Positions 45,381 to 57,649 of a stretch of 64,000 nt of DNA are shown here, one piece after another (position 1 is the stretch's first letter; the number at the start of each line of letters is the position of its first letter). The translations under genes were made by a program, and so were the position numbers. This DNA comes from Panorpa germanica (taxonomy: Eukaryota; Arthropoda; Insecta; Mecoptera; Panorpidae), in contig OY783205.1 of the NCBI GenBank assembly GCA_963678705.1, forward strand, positions 1,302,001 through 1,366,000. Reading direction: 5' to 3'. Below the pieces are notes generated by a model, which ran no database searches, was not told where the DNA came from, and was given only the letters and a program-made list of their open reading frames with translations.

Positions 45381-45830
45381 CAAAGAAATAAAGATTGCAG
45401 TGGTGCAATAAAAAGAATGGATCTGCAACAAAAATTAGTTGAATTTGAGAATTGAAGATCTGAAGAAGAACTGGCTGAGGAATTAAAGAAATAACAGATC
45501 AACAGTCCAACAGCTTAGTCTAGAAGAAATAATTATCCTTAGCAAAATAAGCAAGTTGTAGTAGGATAACCGAATGAGAGAATGACAAATCTACTCTGAA
45601 TCATTAAGGATGCATTAGAAAGAACAAACGTCATGGAGAAGAGAACAACTAGCTCAGAAAAGTGTAAGTAAACTGCAAAGGAGCCTCAAGCAACTTAGAG
45701 AAGAATTTGACACATTAACCGCTAGAGACACAGAGTGTATTCAAAGTAAAGAATTAGAAAATCGTCTTAAAGTCTCTGAAGGAGAAAATGCAAGCGTGCT
45801 TGTTGATTTTATTTTGGATTATATCTATAT
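45381..45830 (+). pseudogene. Decayed coiled-coil protein exon(s)
   Basis: Frames rich in Glu, Lys, Gln and Leu with heptad spacing are visible on the plus strand. The best runs from about 45658 to 45800 (SKLQRSLKQLREEFDTLTAR, ELENRLKVSEGENAS). Upstream, 45430-45480 gives EEELAEELK in a frame with stops. Several stops and shifts interrupt it, and no introns are evident, so a decayed retrocopy is possible. A myosin tail-like (for example class XVIII) origin is a weak impression. Confidence 0.45.
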
Positions 45831-47198
45831 TCTTTATTTTATTCAGCTATCAAATACCCGATCTTCACACCTTGTATAAAACAATAAAGGGAGACTGTTT
45901 AAAATTTTTGTTTAATACCCTTTTATTTAAGAACATGCTCTTTTATTTTATAAAATGCTATGTTTAATACATTTTGTTTTTCTATATTATTCCCCAAGAG
46001 TGAGAACACTCTTCTTCACATCACACTTTTATCCAACACACAAAAACAAGTGTCAAAATGTGAGTTGAATGTGTGGTTATGACAGCATAAACTAATTTAG
46101 AATTCTAATGAAAATGCAAATAAGGTTGGTTTTACCACACTAGCCCTCACTACGGTTGGTTTTATAACGTTCTTTATAATACCTTGTATTACTTGAAAAA
46201 TATTACCTGAATAATGATTTCATTATTATTAATTAATAATCATTCAATATTTATGATTAATTTTTCACTAACTAAAGTAATGATTAATAGGATATTATCT
46301 ATTTTATAATAAAACGGAAGTATTCTACTCATACATATAAAGCTACTAGTTTTTCATCTCATTTATGCGCACTGATCGCATAGCGTGGTGCCTACTGGTC
46401 CCATAAACAATTTTAGTATTTAATGTGTCACATGTCACAGACGTGATTTAGCAAAAGCTTTTGATGTGCAATACAATTTAATGCATATTTAAAACAATTG
46501 GTGTTGAATTCTATCACCAATGATTTCCAGCTGTTCTAGCGACAGGTTATTTCCACAAAATACAAAACATGGATGTTACCTTACATTCATGTAACATTTT
46601 ACTTAAGTAAAACCTAATAATATTTAATCTCAAAAGGGTCTAAAAAGAATTTTTATTAAGTTTTCTTTAATTGTAACTGAACCTAGAAAATGTAACAATA
46701 ATTTAACACAAAGACACAGAAGTCTGACGCTAGGCATAAGCCTTCCATATTCTACTTTAACTTTTGCATAATAGTAATATGTGAACTGATTTTTTAATTC
46801 TTTATTGAAATATTGATTAATAAACATATATATTGGCGGTCTTTTAATTTTACAAAAATTGACGAATATATATATATATATATATATATCAATTTAAAGT
46901 TTGAATTTTGTTTTACTAGGTAAATATTTCAGTTGTTATCATTGTAGTTAGTAAGTAATCTTTTCGTTTTATATCACATTATTATATTGAAACATTATGG
47001 GTCGCTGCAACAGCTGCTATAGTTGTGACGTTTAATCCTGCATCTCTTGTTTAACACTGATGTTAAGTGGAGAAGAAATTGAGAAGGCAATTTTGTCGAC
47101 TAGTCAATCATTTTTTATAAATTTTTACCTGTTTAATAATTAAGGGGGAAAATGGCTGTTTCAATCGTTAATAACTTCTATAATATTGAATAAAAATA
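45831..47198. other. AT-rich sequence, no gene seen; (TA)n at 46865-46889
   Basis: A dinucleotide tract lies near 46865. Short frames lack motifs. Confidence 0.45.
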
Positions 47199-47478
47199 AT
47201 AATTCGATATTTGAGGCAAGTGTAGTTTTGTTTACCATGGATGATATTTACAATTACGTGAAGGTATAAGATACACATGGATTGTTGTTACCTAAGTCTT
47301 ATACTCTATAAAATTCTAATTATTAATTGCTTTCTTTGCACCTATCGAAGGAGAAGGTCTTTCCTATGGGCACCTCGTTATTTATATTTGTATAAACAAT
47401 GTATAGTTAAAATTATGAGAGTTCGGCGACGACTCATACTTAAAACAAGTAGTGTCGCATAAACTGCTGATACATCGT
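47199..47478 (+). repeat. Dispersed duplication copy 2
   Basis: Partner of 43652-43935. It ends inside the TIR element family (GAGAGTTCGGCGACGACTC) and lacks its right half. Confidence 0.85.
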
Positions 47479-50400
47479 TTTATATAAATTCTGTTATGGT
47501 TTAGAACTCTAATTATAACTACTTTGACAGTGCTAATTAGCATGCTATTATTACGAAAAGTAATATTAACAATGTGTACCTGAGAAATAAAGTGTCCTTT
47601 CGGAACTAGGTTGCTTTCCATTTAATCTATTCCGTTTGGTACATTATACGGTTTTAATCGAAAACATATTGAGTAGGTTGTTCGTACAAAGGAGGTGTAT
47701 TTATATAACGTTGCACCACTGCTTCTAAATTTAACATAACATGTATATAATAAATTTTGTAAATATTTGCTATTTAATAAAAGTCAAGGCAAATGAAATG
47801 CATTTGTTTTTAAGGAAGAAGCTTTTTATATATTTTGTAATAAAGGTTTTAATTTGAACATAACATTGCTGAAATTAGAACTTATGCTAAATGGAAAACA
47901 TTGTTGTGTACATTAATGTAATACAAATATACACTGGATAGAAAACACTAGCGATTTCAAGTTAGTCAAAGGGTTATAGAAATTAATATTTCTTCAATTC
48001 ACGTTTCTGACTGTCGGGTAAAAAAAACGTCTAAAATGAAATGAAATAAATATAAAAATATATCATTAATAACTTGTCATATAGTCTAAGAGCCAGTGGC
48101 CGGGGGATTTGTGGAATTTTATAAAACCCCATATTTTTTTTTATTTACTCTCTATTAGAAATATTATTTATTTTCTTATACTCGTACACTGATCTGACAG
48201 ATGTGGTCCTGTCCAAGTTCCAATAATTTTTTTCACAGTTCAACTGAAATTAAACAACTGAATCAATTTTTCGTCACTATTAATTTGATTATCAATCGGT
48301 TGTCATCAATCAAATTACCTTATGTTTCTATTGACTATTTATTTCATCAAGTGATGCGCTTACCAACGAACTGCACTTCATCTTTATTTATACGATTACG
48401 AGTATATGTAGATTTATTTTATAACATTATTATTTTATAACGTTATTATTTTAAAACATTATTATTTTATAACTTTATTATTTATTCCTTGAGAACACAA
48501 CGACATTGAATTTTGTGCGATGAGTTATTATGTCCTATTGGAATTATTTCGTTATATTTATTTGCTTTACCATATTTACCGTAATAATTGTATTTAATTG
48601 AATTACCGCATTTCATAATTTTATATAGATTTGTTCAAATATAATGTTTCTTTCCAATGCCATTAAATAGTATACATTTTCGTCATCGTTATAAAATCCT
48701 TGTTAAATAACTGATTATTTAGAAAACATACTTAACTCCAGTTAATATGGGTATTGACATATTTACCTCATATTCATCAATAATCAAATTTCTTATTTAG
48801 AATCAATTAGTAAATCGGAAAAGAAAAAATGGCCGGAATAATTTATATACAAAACTTGTTTATTGAGAGGAAATTTTAGGAGTAAGTAAGAGTTTAGCTA
48901 ACTAGGTATATTGAACTACTTTATTGGCATGTTAATTATTTGGCTCTTGTTCATTAACCGCTATATTTTTAAATTTCTTATTCCTTTTACTTAGCTATTA
49001 GAAAGCAGAATGGGTAGAGAGGAAATGTGAGAAGGAGCAACAGAGGGAAGGAGCAGGTGTATGAATAGGAAAGAGTAAAGAGGAGATGACAACGAAAAAT
49101 TAAAAGGTGCATATAATCTGAATGCATATAAAATATAAAGAATATAATCTGTTTTTTAATTCAATTTTTTATTTCTAAACGAAGATGTACTTTTTGGTTG
49201 GTTTTTAAAGGCTGTCGCACTGGTACTACGAAAACTGTGAAGGGGCGCACTTAATTTAGATGCTAGGGGATCATTGTGGCTATGAATAGCTTTTTGTTTA
49301 TTGAATATTTTAAATATTTATTGAAATATATTTCGATTGGTTGTCTAATTTTAACTAAAGTCCCCAAGTAAAGTAAACTGTTTTACTTAACATTTAATGT
49401 TTTGTTACCTATTCCCATTCCCATACCTTAATTATAAATGTTCGTAAAGAAAACTCTTTTAAGGAATAGGCAAACTACCCGCTGAACACAGGTCAACGCT
49501 TAACAGTTACCTGTTAAGTAAACGAATTTACCTAATACTATTGGATTAGATCAATTCTGATTCGTTTAAATAACTAGTTTAGTTATTTAGTTGAAAATGA
49601 CTTTATTGTTCTCATGTTACCGTTACCAATACACTCACGTTATTAATAGAAAACGATATTAAATATTTATCTAAAACAAATGAATATTTTAAATATTTTT
49701 CTCATGAGAAAGCGCATTTTTTCATCATCTTTATCTTTCACTAGTTTTTTAAGATTGTTTTTCCATAGTTGCTTTATAAAGAACCAATCTCCTGTCATTT
49801 CTTGGTCACTTTTTCATTTATGCATTCCATTATTGGTTTTTGGGTTCATTTTCATTCTCAGATTAGTGAAAACGGTAGAGATTGGGCGCTTCGATGCTTC
49901 GATGTTAAGCACTGATAAATATTTCATTGTTGCACTTGTCTTTTCTAGCACACCAAATAAATTGATTACTTCGGTTTAAACTTCCTCCAGGCTTAGTAGA
50001 TTTCTTATTTACATTCTTATCTTTGGTGGTAACATAGATACGATTGGAAACATAATCTCCGATTGAATCTACATTATCTGCAAAGGATTACCAGATTTAA
50101 AAAACAAGTTCATTGTCAAAAAAATCAAAACTGTATAAAAACAATATTTTTCAGCAAATACATAATATTTTGTGATCTATTTTACTGCTTTTCAAAAAAT
50201 ATAAACTTTCTTTGTGCATTAGCATACGGATAAAACTTAAAAAAAAAACGCCTTTTTAAGAATTACAAATATTCAAGAACTGCTATCTAAGGATTAACGA
50301 GTTTTAGAATTGCTGTGAAATAATAAAATTAAACCTTTTAAACCTGAATGTAAAATAAAATCCATGTGTTTGTATGAGAAGAGAGTAGTAGTGAGTCGCG

Positions 50401-50916
50401 AGAAAATTTCTCTAATATTTTCCTCTTGTCTGCAAATAAACATACAATTAATATTTTATAATCGTTATTGTTAAAAATTTAAAAAATCTCATAAATAGAA
50501 TATTTCGTTTGATTTATATATAAATAAATAAGTTAATTAAAATATTGTGTGTAATTTTTCACATTTCTTTATTTTTATTGGTAATATCTGAATACGGTCT
50601 ACTTCTTTACGGCTTCCTCATATGTTTGTAGTTAGTAAAATGTGATTATTTTGGAACGCCAGCATTACCAGTTTTTCTATTAAATACCACTTATGACGGA
50701 ATATTTTACAAGATTTGTTGATATTATTTTTATTATCAATTTCTCTTGAAATTCTTATTAATATGTATACGAGTATAAATCAACTTATCAGTCAAATTGT
50801 AATTATTAATAATTAACTTATAAAACCAGAGACAGGAGAAGTGTTCGAGAATACAAATTGGCTGACTGGTTCCAGATAAATTTTCGTTTTTTATTTGAAT
50901 TTTTCTAAAAGATAGG
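47479..50916. other. AT-rich sequence, no gene seen; small tandem tract at 48417-48483
   Basis: 48417-48483 has four units of TTTATAACRTTATTATT type. A purine-rich stretch near 49010-49110 resembles 62700-62900 in composition. Frames at 48201 and 49680 are unsupported. Confidence 0.45.
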
Positions 50917-51086
50917 AACGTTGCTTTTCCAATTACAAAAAAAGTATAGTGTTCGGAAATATAAGTAATCCTTAGCTAAGTTTAGATAGATTTTATTTTC
51001 TTTTTTGGATGTCTTATAATATGCATTTTTAAAATATGTAAGAATTATTATTGTTTTTTCAATTTATGAATCAGGAAAATATTATC
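50917..51086 (+). repeat. 170-bp direct repeat left of the Merlin-derived segment
   Basis: GAACGTTGC... to GAATCAGGAAAA...ATTATCA, repeated at 51887-52062 with about 90 percent identity. The two copies directly bracket the Merlin-derived segment at 51087-51886. Confidence 0.8.
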
Positions 51087-51886
51087 AAAATTTTTCATAA
51101 TTAATCCGTTGCCAAGGTGCTTCAACAAATAGTAAGTAAGCAACGATGCTTACAATTTTTTCAACTGGTAAACGATGCTGTGTCAAAAAAGAATTTCTTG
51201 CTGCAGATAAAAAGAAAGAACCACTTTTCCATCTGTAGACATTTTCGGAATACTGACGGTATTTCCGTCTACATCTAAACATTAACGTCTGCCTGTGAAG
51301 CTGACAGACCGTATTACATTGAGGACAATGTACACTATTTTTGATTATGTTATCGTCTTAATAAAAAATCTATCACTTCACTACTATTATCTGCTAGCTG
51401 CAGTGCCTCGAAGAAAGTGAATTCACAATGTTTGCCAGGAGTCCATTTTCTCAATGTTGATGCCTTGACAAAATGACGATAAATGAAATAAATGAAAACA
51501 TATATACTTCAAAATTTCATATTTTCTCTTAAAATTGTCTTCTTTCATAATATATAGATAGTATATAATATACAGCCAGTATATAAATTATTACATTTTT
51601 AAACCATATGGTACGAATCCTAGTAAAATGATTTGGTTTGAATTCAAAGAAGCCAGTATTATGCAAAAAATTAATAAATTAAAAAAAAAAATGAACACAA
51701 AAAAAAATTTACAAGAAGACTTTTAAAGTTTGTGGCATTTTACTCAAAGAAGATTTTATTCTTTTAAGTCACACATTTAAAGAAAATCAAATATGAAGAG
51801 AACGCCTGAATTAAGTATCTCGGAGGAAAGGATGCGCCAGTTTACTACTAAGTGAAAACAAAAATAACTTTTAATTATAATAATCA
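51087..51886 (-). pseudogene. Merlin/ISXO2-derived segment, copy 1
   Basis: About 800 bp homologous to 55477-56250. On the minus strand 51282-51085 encodes the start of a transposase (MFRCRRKYRQYSE, LPVEKIVSIVAYLLFVEAP) and then stops. The rest of the transposase and the catalytic region are absent. Confidence 0.7.
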
Positions 51887-52062
51887 GAACATTGCATTTT
51901 TCAATTACAAAAAAAGTATAGTGGGCTGAAATATGAGGAATCCTTTAGCTAAATTTAGATAGATTTTATTTTCTTTTTTTGATATCTTATAATATGCATT
52001 TTTAAAATATGTAAGAATTTATTATTGTTTTTTCAATTTATGAATCAGGAAAAAAGATTATC
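51887..52062 (+). repeat. 170-bp direct repeat right of the Merlin-derived segment
   Basis: Partner of 50917-51086. Confidence 0.8.
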
Positions 52063-53893
52063 AGGAGATATTACAAATTTTTGTTGGAGACTTACAAAAC
52101 TGTTTTTATTGGATGTGTGGTGATATTTTGTTATTATACAATGTTTTCTTATATCTAAATATTATTATAAATTATGCTAATTTATTTTAAAATTATTGAT
52201 AGAATTATTAAGTTTTTTTAAAAAATCATGTCTTTATTTAAATATTATAAAAAAAATGTTCTGATATAACATATATATACAATTTCTTCTTTCTTTATTG
52301 TTTCACGGCAATTTCAACTACTATGTCATTCGTCGGTCGTTGTTCTTTTATAGCGTATCCACAAAGAAGGGTTTTAATTAAATCGTCTGTAATATTGATA
52401 ATTTCTAATTGTTTTTTGATGTAGTGTTTTTCTAGGATGGCTTCGTTTTACATTTTATGAGAAGATTTTACTCATTTATAAAAAATAAATGTATGGTTCA
52501 TTTTCTATATTATTTCCAAATGTCTCACTGTTTTTGGAACGCTGTTTTAGTGCTTAAAGTAAAGTGCGTAAACGTGTGTGTAGAATGCACAATGTAGTTG
52601 TAGGGAAATTATTTAGAGAGGGCCTCAAAAGAAAATTGTTAAGTCTGCCATTAATTTTACTTTTATTTATTTTTCTTAATACAAAATCGTAATAACCATG
52701 TTAGATAACTTTTAGTTCTATCTTCGCTCTAATTTGTATACATTGCACCATCGTCGGTAATCAGTTTTGTAACCACTTAATAAACTAGCATTCGTATGGA
52801 TCTCTTTCATCTTGTATCAATCATCTTGCTGAGTATGTCATAATCCTTAGGCTGAGCAACCCATCCTGCATAATTAGATAATGCAGTTTCACCATTTTTT
52901 CGTATTAACAATTCTTTAGCAACTTAAGAGAGAGCGAGATAGATCCTTGTTAAAACCGTACCATTCGTTGTTCCTACTATTATGATCGCGTTGGAAAGCG
53001 AATTCCACTCTTCAAGGAACCATATGTGCTTCGATGCCTAGGGAATCTAGCCAGCAATCTGGCAATCACATGTTCTGCATCAAATGTGTCTGGTGGGAAA
53101 AGGGATTCTTTCTTCAATAGATGTTAGTCTTGTGTTGATTAATAATTTGTTTTAGATAATTTTCACATTAGTTTAATAGTTATTCGTAATAGTCTCGATT
53201 TTTGTAGTTACTGAATTGGGATTAATAGGTAAGAGGGGAGAGGAGGGTGTGGTTGAGCCAGAACCGTTGTAACATCACATGCAATATAAAATTAAAAGTC
53301 CTGAAAAGCGGATTTATAGTACATTAAAAAGGTCTTTCATTTCAAAAACTTAAAAAATACTCCAAAATATCAGAAAAAATTATATTAATTGAAATGTGTA
53401 ACTTCAAAACAGGAATGAAAGGGGTGGGGGAGGGGTGAGTGAATAAGATAACACGAAATTTGTGTGATATAATTCATGGTATTACTCCCTTACAAGATTG
53501 ATTTTTACTGCACTATCGACAAATGAGTTATCAATTTTAGTCTTAAATATACTCGTACAAATATATCAACTTATCTACCAAATGGAATATTCTTTGAATG
53601 TAAATCTGTTATTGAAGTTATAAAACGAGAGAGCAAAGAAATGAATGCGAATAAATATAAGAAGCTGTGTTTTCGAATTTTCGTTTTTTATTTGGATCAT
53701 TCCATTTCCATTTTTTCTAAAATAAAGGATAAGTGTGTTAGAAAATGTAACTGGCTAGATAGATTTCAAAGTATGATGATGTAAAAGTTAAGATAGATTT
53801 CATTTCTTTTTTGATTTTAAAAATCAAAATTTATACGGTATGTACCTACTACTATATTTTGTATATATTGACGAGTCTTCGATTATTTGTAAG
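52063..53893. other. AT-rich sequence, no gene seen
   Basis: 53560-53830 shows weak similarity in word order to 50770-51000 (ATCAACTTATC ... TTTTCGTTTTTTATTTG ... TAGATTT), so the older duplication may be wider. Otherwise nothing. Confidence 0.4.
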
Positions 53894-54106
53894 TATAGTT
53901 TAAATTACGAGAGTTCGATTTCGACTCATACTTAAAACAAGTTGTGAAGTATAAACTGCAGATATAACTAAAAAGCACTGACCCACTTATTTTTCTATAA
54001 TGTATATATAATCGAATAAGATAAAATTGTCGTATTATAGATATATACCGCTCTTATAATCTTTTTAGATATAATCCGCCGCCGAACTCTCGTGATTTGA
54101 ACTATA
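53894..54106. mobile_element. TIR element (TATAGTT family), best copy
   Basis: Left end TATAGTTTAAATTACGAGAG and right end CTCTCGTGATTTGAACTATA form 24-bp inverted repeats with few mismatches. If TA is the target duplication the TIR begins TAGTT. The 213-bp interior is noncoding. Tc1/mariner-type mobilisation would fit a TA target, but that is inference. Confidence 0.78.
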
Positions 54107-54600
54107 ACACTATTCACAGAAGAAACGAATAATGTGTAACTAGTAAGCAAAGGCTGTTTATTCAAGAATTTTTATGAGGACATAAAAATTATTACTTGAT
54201 TATTACTGCTGTGTCTTTGGGTTCAATTCACGGATTAAATTGATTATATACACTCGTAATTATTATTAGGAATTATTAGTGAGGTACGCACATCTATGAT
54301 AGAACTTAGCATCGGAAAAGCTGACATTAAATAAACTAATTTAAAAAAATACATTCACTTCTAATTTACTTGGTTGCATATATCACATCACCACTTCTCT
54401 GTGTTGTTTTTTTACTTCTCAACCAACTGGATCTAAAATATATTTTATATGGAATTTTTATAGGAATCTGTGCAGCAATATATTTACAAAAGTGTTTCAC
54501 TCGCTGCGTGTATAATGTATTTTCCTTCTTTATTATTGTAATTTTATTATATCTAAATATTAGACAAACATTTTTTTTTTAAATTCAGTGTTAAAATCTT
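54107..54600. other. AT-rich sequence, no gene seen
   Basis: A 70-codon hydrophobic frame (54370-54582) has no motif and is likely chance. Confidence 0.4.
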
Positions 54601-55085
54601 AGAACATTTCCTATAGATAAAAAGTGTGTCCAAAATGTGTGCGAGAAAGAAAGGTATATGTTCCTATTTGTTCTCTATGCGCATTTGTCAAAATGACAGC
54701 TGACTAGATATAATAAATATTAAGATATAATATATATGAAATATGTAAAGAAATTATACTCGTATTTCTTTAGTTGGTACAAAGCACGTCTGTCGGAAAA
54801 ACAGAGACCGTTCAGTGAAATTACTTATGAATGCCATAGATTTCGCTGTAGACATAACATGCAACACAGTTGATATTTGGAGCGGACAGAACTCACGCTT
54901 TTAGTTATATTTATATATAGTTTATTTATATTTATACATATCAATGTTATTCTACATCAATATAAAGTCATATTTAACAGCTCTGACTTGACAACTGTCA
55001 CTTTCGACGCATGCGCCTTTCTCTCTTGCACACACTTTCAGGTTCAGCATTCTCTTTTCATATGTATATGCTCTAAGATTAAAAT
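54601..55085. repeat. Imperfect inverted-repeat element remnant
   Basis: AAAGTGTGTCCAAAATGTGT at 54620 and, in reverse complement near 55045-54990, AAAGTGTGTGCAAGAGAGAA with GCGCATGCG/GTCGAAAGTGACAG form a loose inverted pair. The left end recurs at 35150-35235. Probably an old MITE. Confidence 0.4.
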
Positions 55086-55233
55086 ATGGTAAATACGATA
55101 TCACTACAAAATTGTGATTACTACGATATCACAATTTGTATCAATACAAAAATCGGTCATACCATCATATTAAATTTGTAAAAACATAAAAACTATAAAA
55201 ACTATATTTAACGAAATTATTTATATATTAAAA

Positions 55234-55742
55234 TTAGCTTAAATTAAAAAGAAAACTAAAATATTTTGTTAGAAATCTAGTGTGAATTTTTCCGCGATTC
55301 CATTTTCCATCAATAATACGTCCACGATTATATTTCCGGCGGCCAATTTTATCCACGTCGATTTCTACTATTTCACCGATTCCACCCAATTTCGTAGAAT
55401 TATCCTGCATGTATCTTGTGTACACCTCTCTGGAATAAGAAAACCAGTCGACAACTGTACCACTCGATAAATTTAAATTTTTCATAATTAATCGTTGCCT
55501 AAGTGCTTCAACAAATAGTAAATAAGCAACGATGCTTACAATTTTTTCAACTGGTAAACGATGCTGTGCCAAAAAAGAATTTCTTGTTGCAGATAAAAAG
55601 AAAGAACCACTTTTCCATCTGTAGACATTTTCGGAATACTGACGGTATTTCCGTCTACATCTAAACATTAACGTCTGCCTGTGAAGCTGACAGACCGTAT
55701 TACATTGAGGACAATGTACACTATTTTTGATTATGTTATCGT
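55234..55742 (-). pseudogene. Merlin (IS1595/ISXO2-like) transposase fragment
   Basis: Reading on the minus strand, a zinc ribbon (HCPQCNTV ... MFRCRRKYR) at about 55720-55640 is followed by the helical region (LPVEKIVSIVAYLLFVEA, about 55560) and GGIGEIVEIDVDKIGRRKYN, which carries the first catalytic Asp of the DDE domain. It ends at 55234 soon after KYNRGRIIDGKW; the second and third catalytic residues are missing. Upstream, at about 55840-55745, a further piece (FTFFEALQLADNSSEVIDFL) is in another frame, separated by a shift near 55740. Merlin elements move by cut-and-paste. This copy is inactive. No TIRs found. Confidence 0.75.
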
Positions 55743-56250
55743 CTTAATAAAAAATCTATCACTTCACTACTATTATCTGCTAGCTGCAGTGCCTCGAAGA
55801 ACGTGAATTCACAATGTTTGCCCGGAGTCCATTTTCTCAATGTTGATGCCTTGACAAAATGACGATAAATGAAATAAATGAAAACATATATATTTCAAAA
55901 TTTCATATTTTCTTTTAAAATTGTCTTCTTTCATAATATATACAGCCAGTATATAAATTATTACATTTTTAAACCATATGGTACGAATCCTAGTAAAATG
56001 ATTTGGTTTGAATCCAAATAAGCCAGTATTATGCAAAAAAATAATAAATTAAAAAAAAAAATTTACAAGAAGACTAAAGTTTGTGGCCTTTTACTCAAAG
56101 AAGATTTTATTCTTTTAAGTGTTTTATTTCTTTTTAGCGTACCAAACAAACATTTATAAAGAAAATCAAATATCAATACCTCGGAAGAAAGAATGCGCCA
56201 GTTTTACTACTAAATGAAAATAAAAATAACTTTTAATTATAATAATCAGA
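55477..56250 (-). repeat. Merlin-derived segment, copy 2 (homologous to 51087-51886)
   Basis: Direct duplication of about 780-800 bp with about 93 percent identity and several indels. It includes the transposase 5' part and about 500 bp of its upstream sequence. The 170-bp flanking repeats of copy 1 are absent here. Confidence 0.85.
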
Positions 56251-56984
56251 AGGTGTTGTTGTAATTTGTGAAGAAGTTGTCGCCCTAATCACTGCATCGC
56301 CTCCTCCCCTTCACTCTTCTCCACAAATCTCTTCTGAAAATCGTTTGCAAGTAAAGTTTCGCTGTACAATTTTGATATAGTTGCTCTGTTTATTTGCTGA
56401 TTTCATGCACAGTGTACAGAGCTACCAACTAAATAATTGAAATAATATAAAAAGTTATGAATGGGGTGGTAGACCATAACGTCATTTCTATAAAACTGCT
56501 ATATATTGATGAATTTAGCTATCCATGACCTCAAGTCTCAAAATCATAGGGGAAATAGTAACAATTAAAAGTCATTTTTATTATTAAAGGGATCCAAAGT
56601 AATAAAAATAAATCTGGGTGTGATGTCACATCCGATGGTTTTTCATCTCTTTTATACAACAGATATGCATGTGGGGTCGTGCATTCCGTTAAGTTTTATA
56701 TTATGATTCTTGTGAAAAAAGAAAAATATTCTCGATTACTTATTTCTTTTGTGACGTCATACGCAGAACCAGCAGAAGCGACAAACAGTGAATTTCAGAT
56801 TTTAAATGTCTAAATCTCCATCAATTTTTGAATATTTAAAAAATAGAAACGCTAATGTGCATATATTAACTTATATTTCAATAATAAAGAGCCCAAAAAA
56901 TGAATTCATGATTTCATTATTCAGAAGGCTTGTCCTGCATATAGCCCTCATCCCTCACATTCACGGTTATCAAAATTCTTAATA
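56251..56984. other. No gene seen
   Basis: Moderately AT-rich, stops in all frames, no repeats noticed. Confidence 0.45.
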
Positions 56985-57070
56985 GTAGTGATGTTTGAGA
57001 CAGGAGATTGTTGCCTTCAAGTTCGATTCCTTAGTTTTTGGTTGTTGTTTCGTTCAACTAATTGCATACG
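56985..57070 (+). repeat. tRNA-derived SINE-like fragment
   Basis: TTGTTGCCTTCAAGTTCGAT followed by TCC has a B-box-like GTTCGATTCC and shares AGT(A)TTGATGTTTG-type upstream words with 59795-59835. No A box or cloverleaf. Confidence 0.35.
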
Positions 57071-57649
57071 AGTATATGCGTTGCGTAATAGGCAACTATT
57101 TTAGTCCCCCTCATTTAACTTTCATTTAATTTTTTTGAGGTTTTTTGGATATTTGTTCATAACTCGAGAAACCCCTTTTATTATAGCATTTATAAACTTT
57201 AGGCATAAATCCTCTACGTAAGGTAGCGTTTTACACACATTTCTAGTACATTGTTTCAATGTAGCTATAAGATTTCACAAGTAACAGCGATTTTTTTAAA
57301 AACACTTTAGTTTTTTGGACTGCATGATAATTCAGATAATATAGCTGAAACAATATATCTAAAAAGTCTATATAGAGGCGTGTTTATAAGTAAAAATATA
57401 AAAACGCCTTGCAAATATTTAACGTGCAACCAATCATACACCAATCGTGTACAATTTGAAATATATTACGTTTATAATACGTCAATACGAAATACACAAT
57501 TTAGAAAAATGATTGATTTATATATTAAAATGTTTAAAAATATAATATTTTAAATTTGTAAAGCGACATTCTGATTGTAGTGAAATAACTTGTCTGGTAT
57601 AATCCTAGCTCTCGTATCAGGGATTTGTGCTAGCAGGTAAATATTTATA

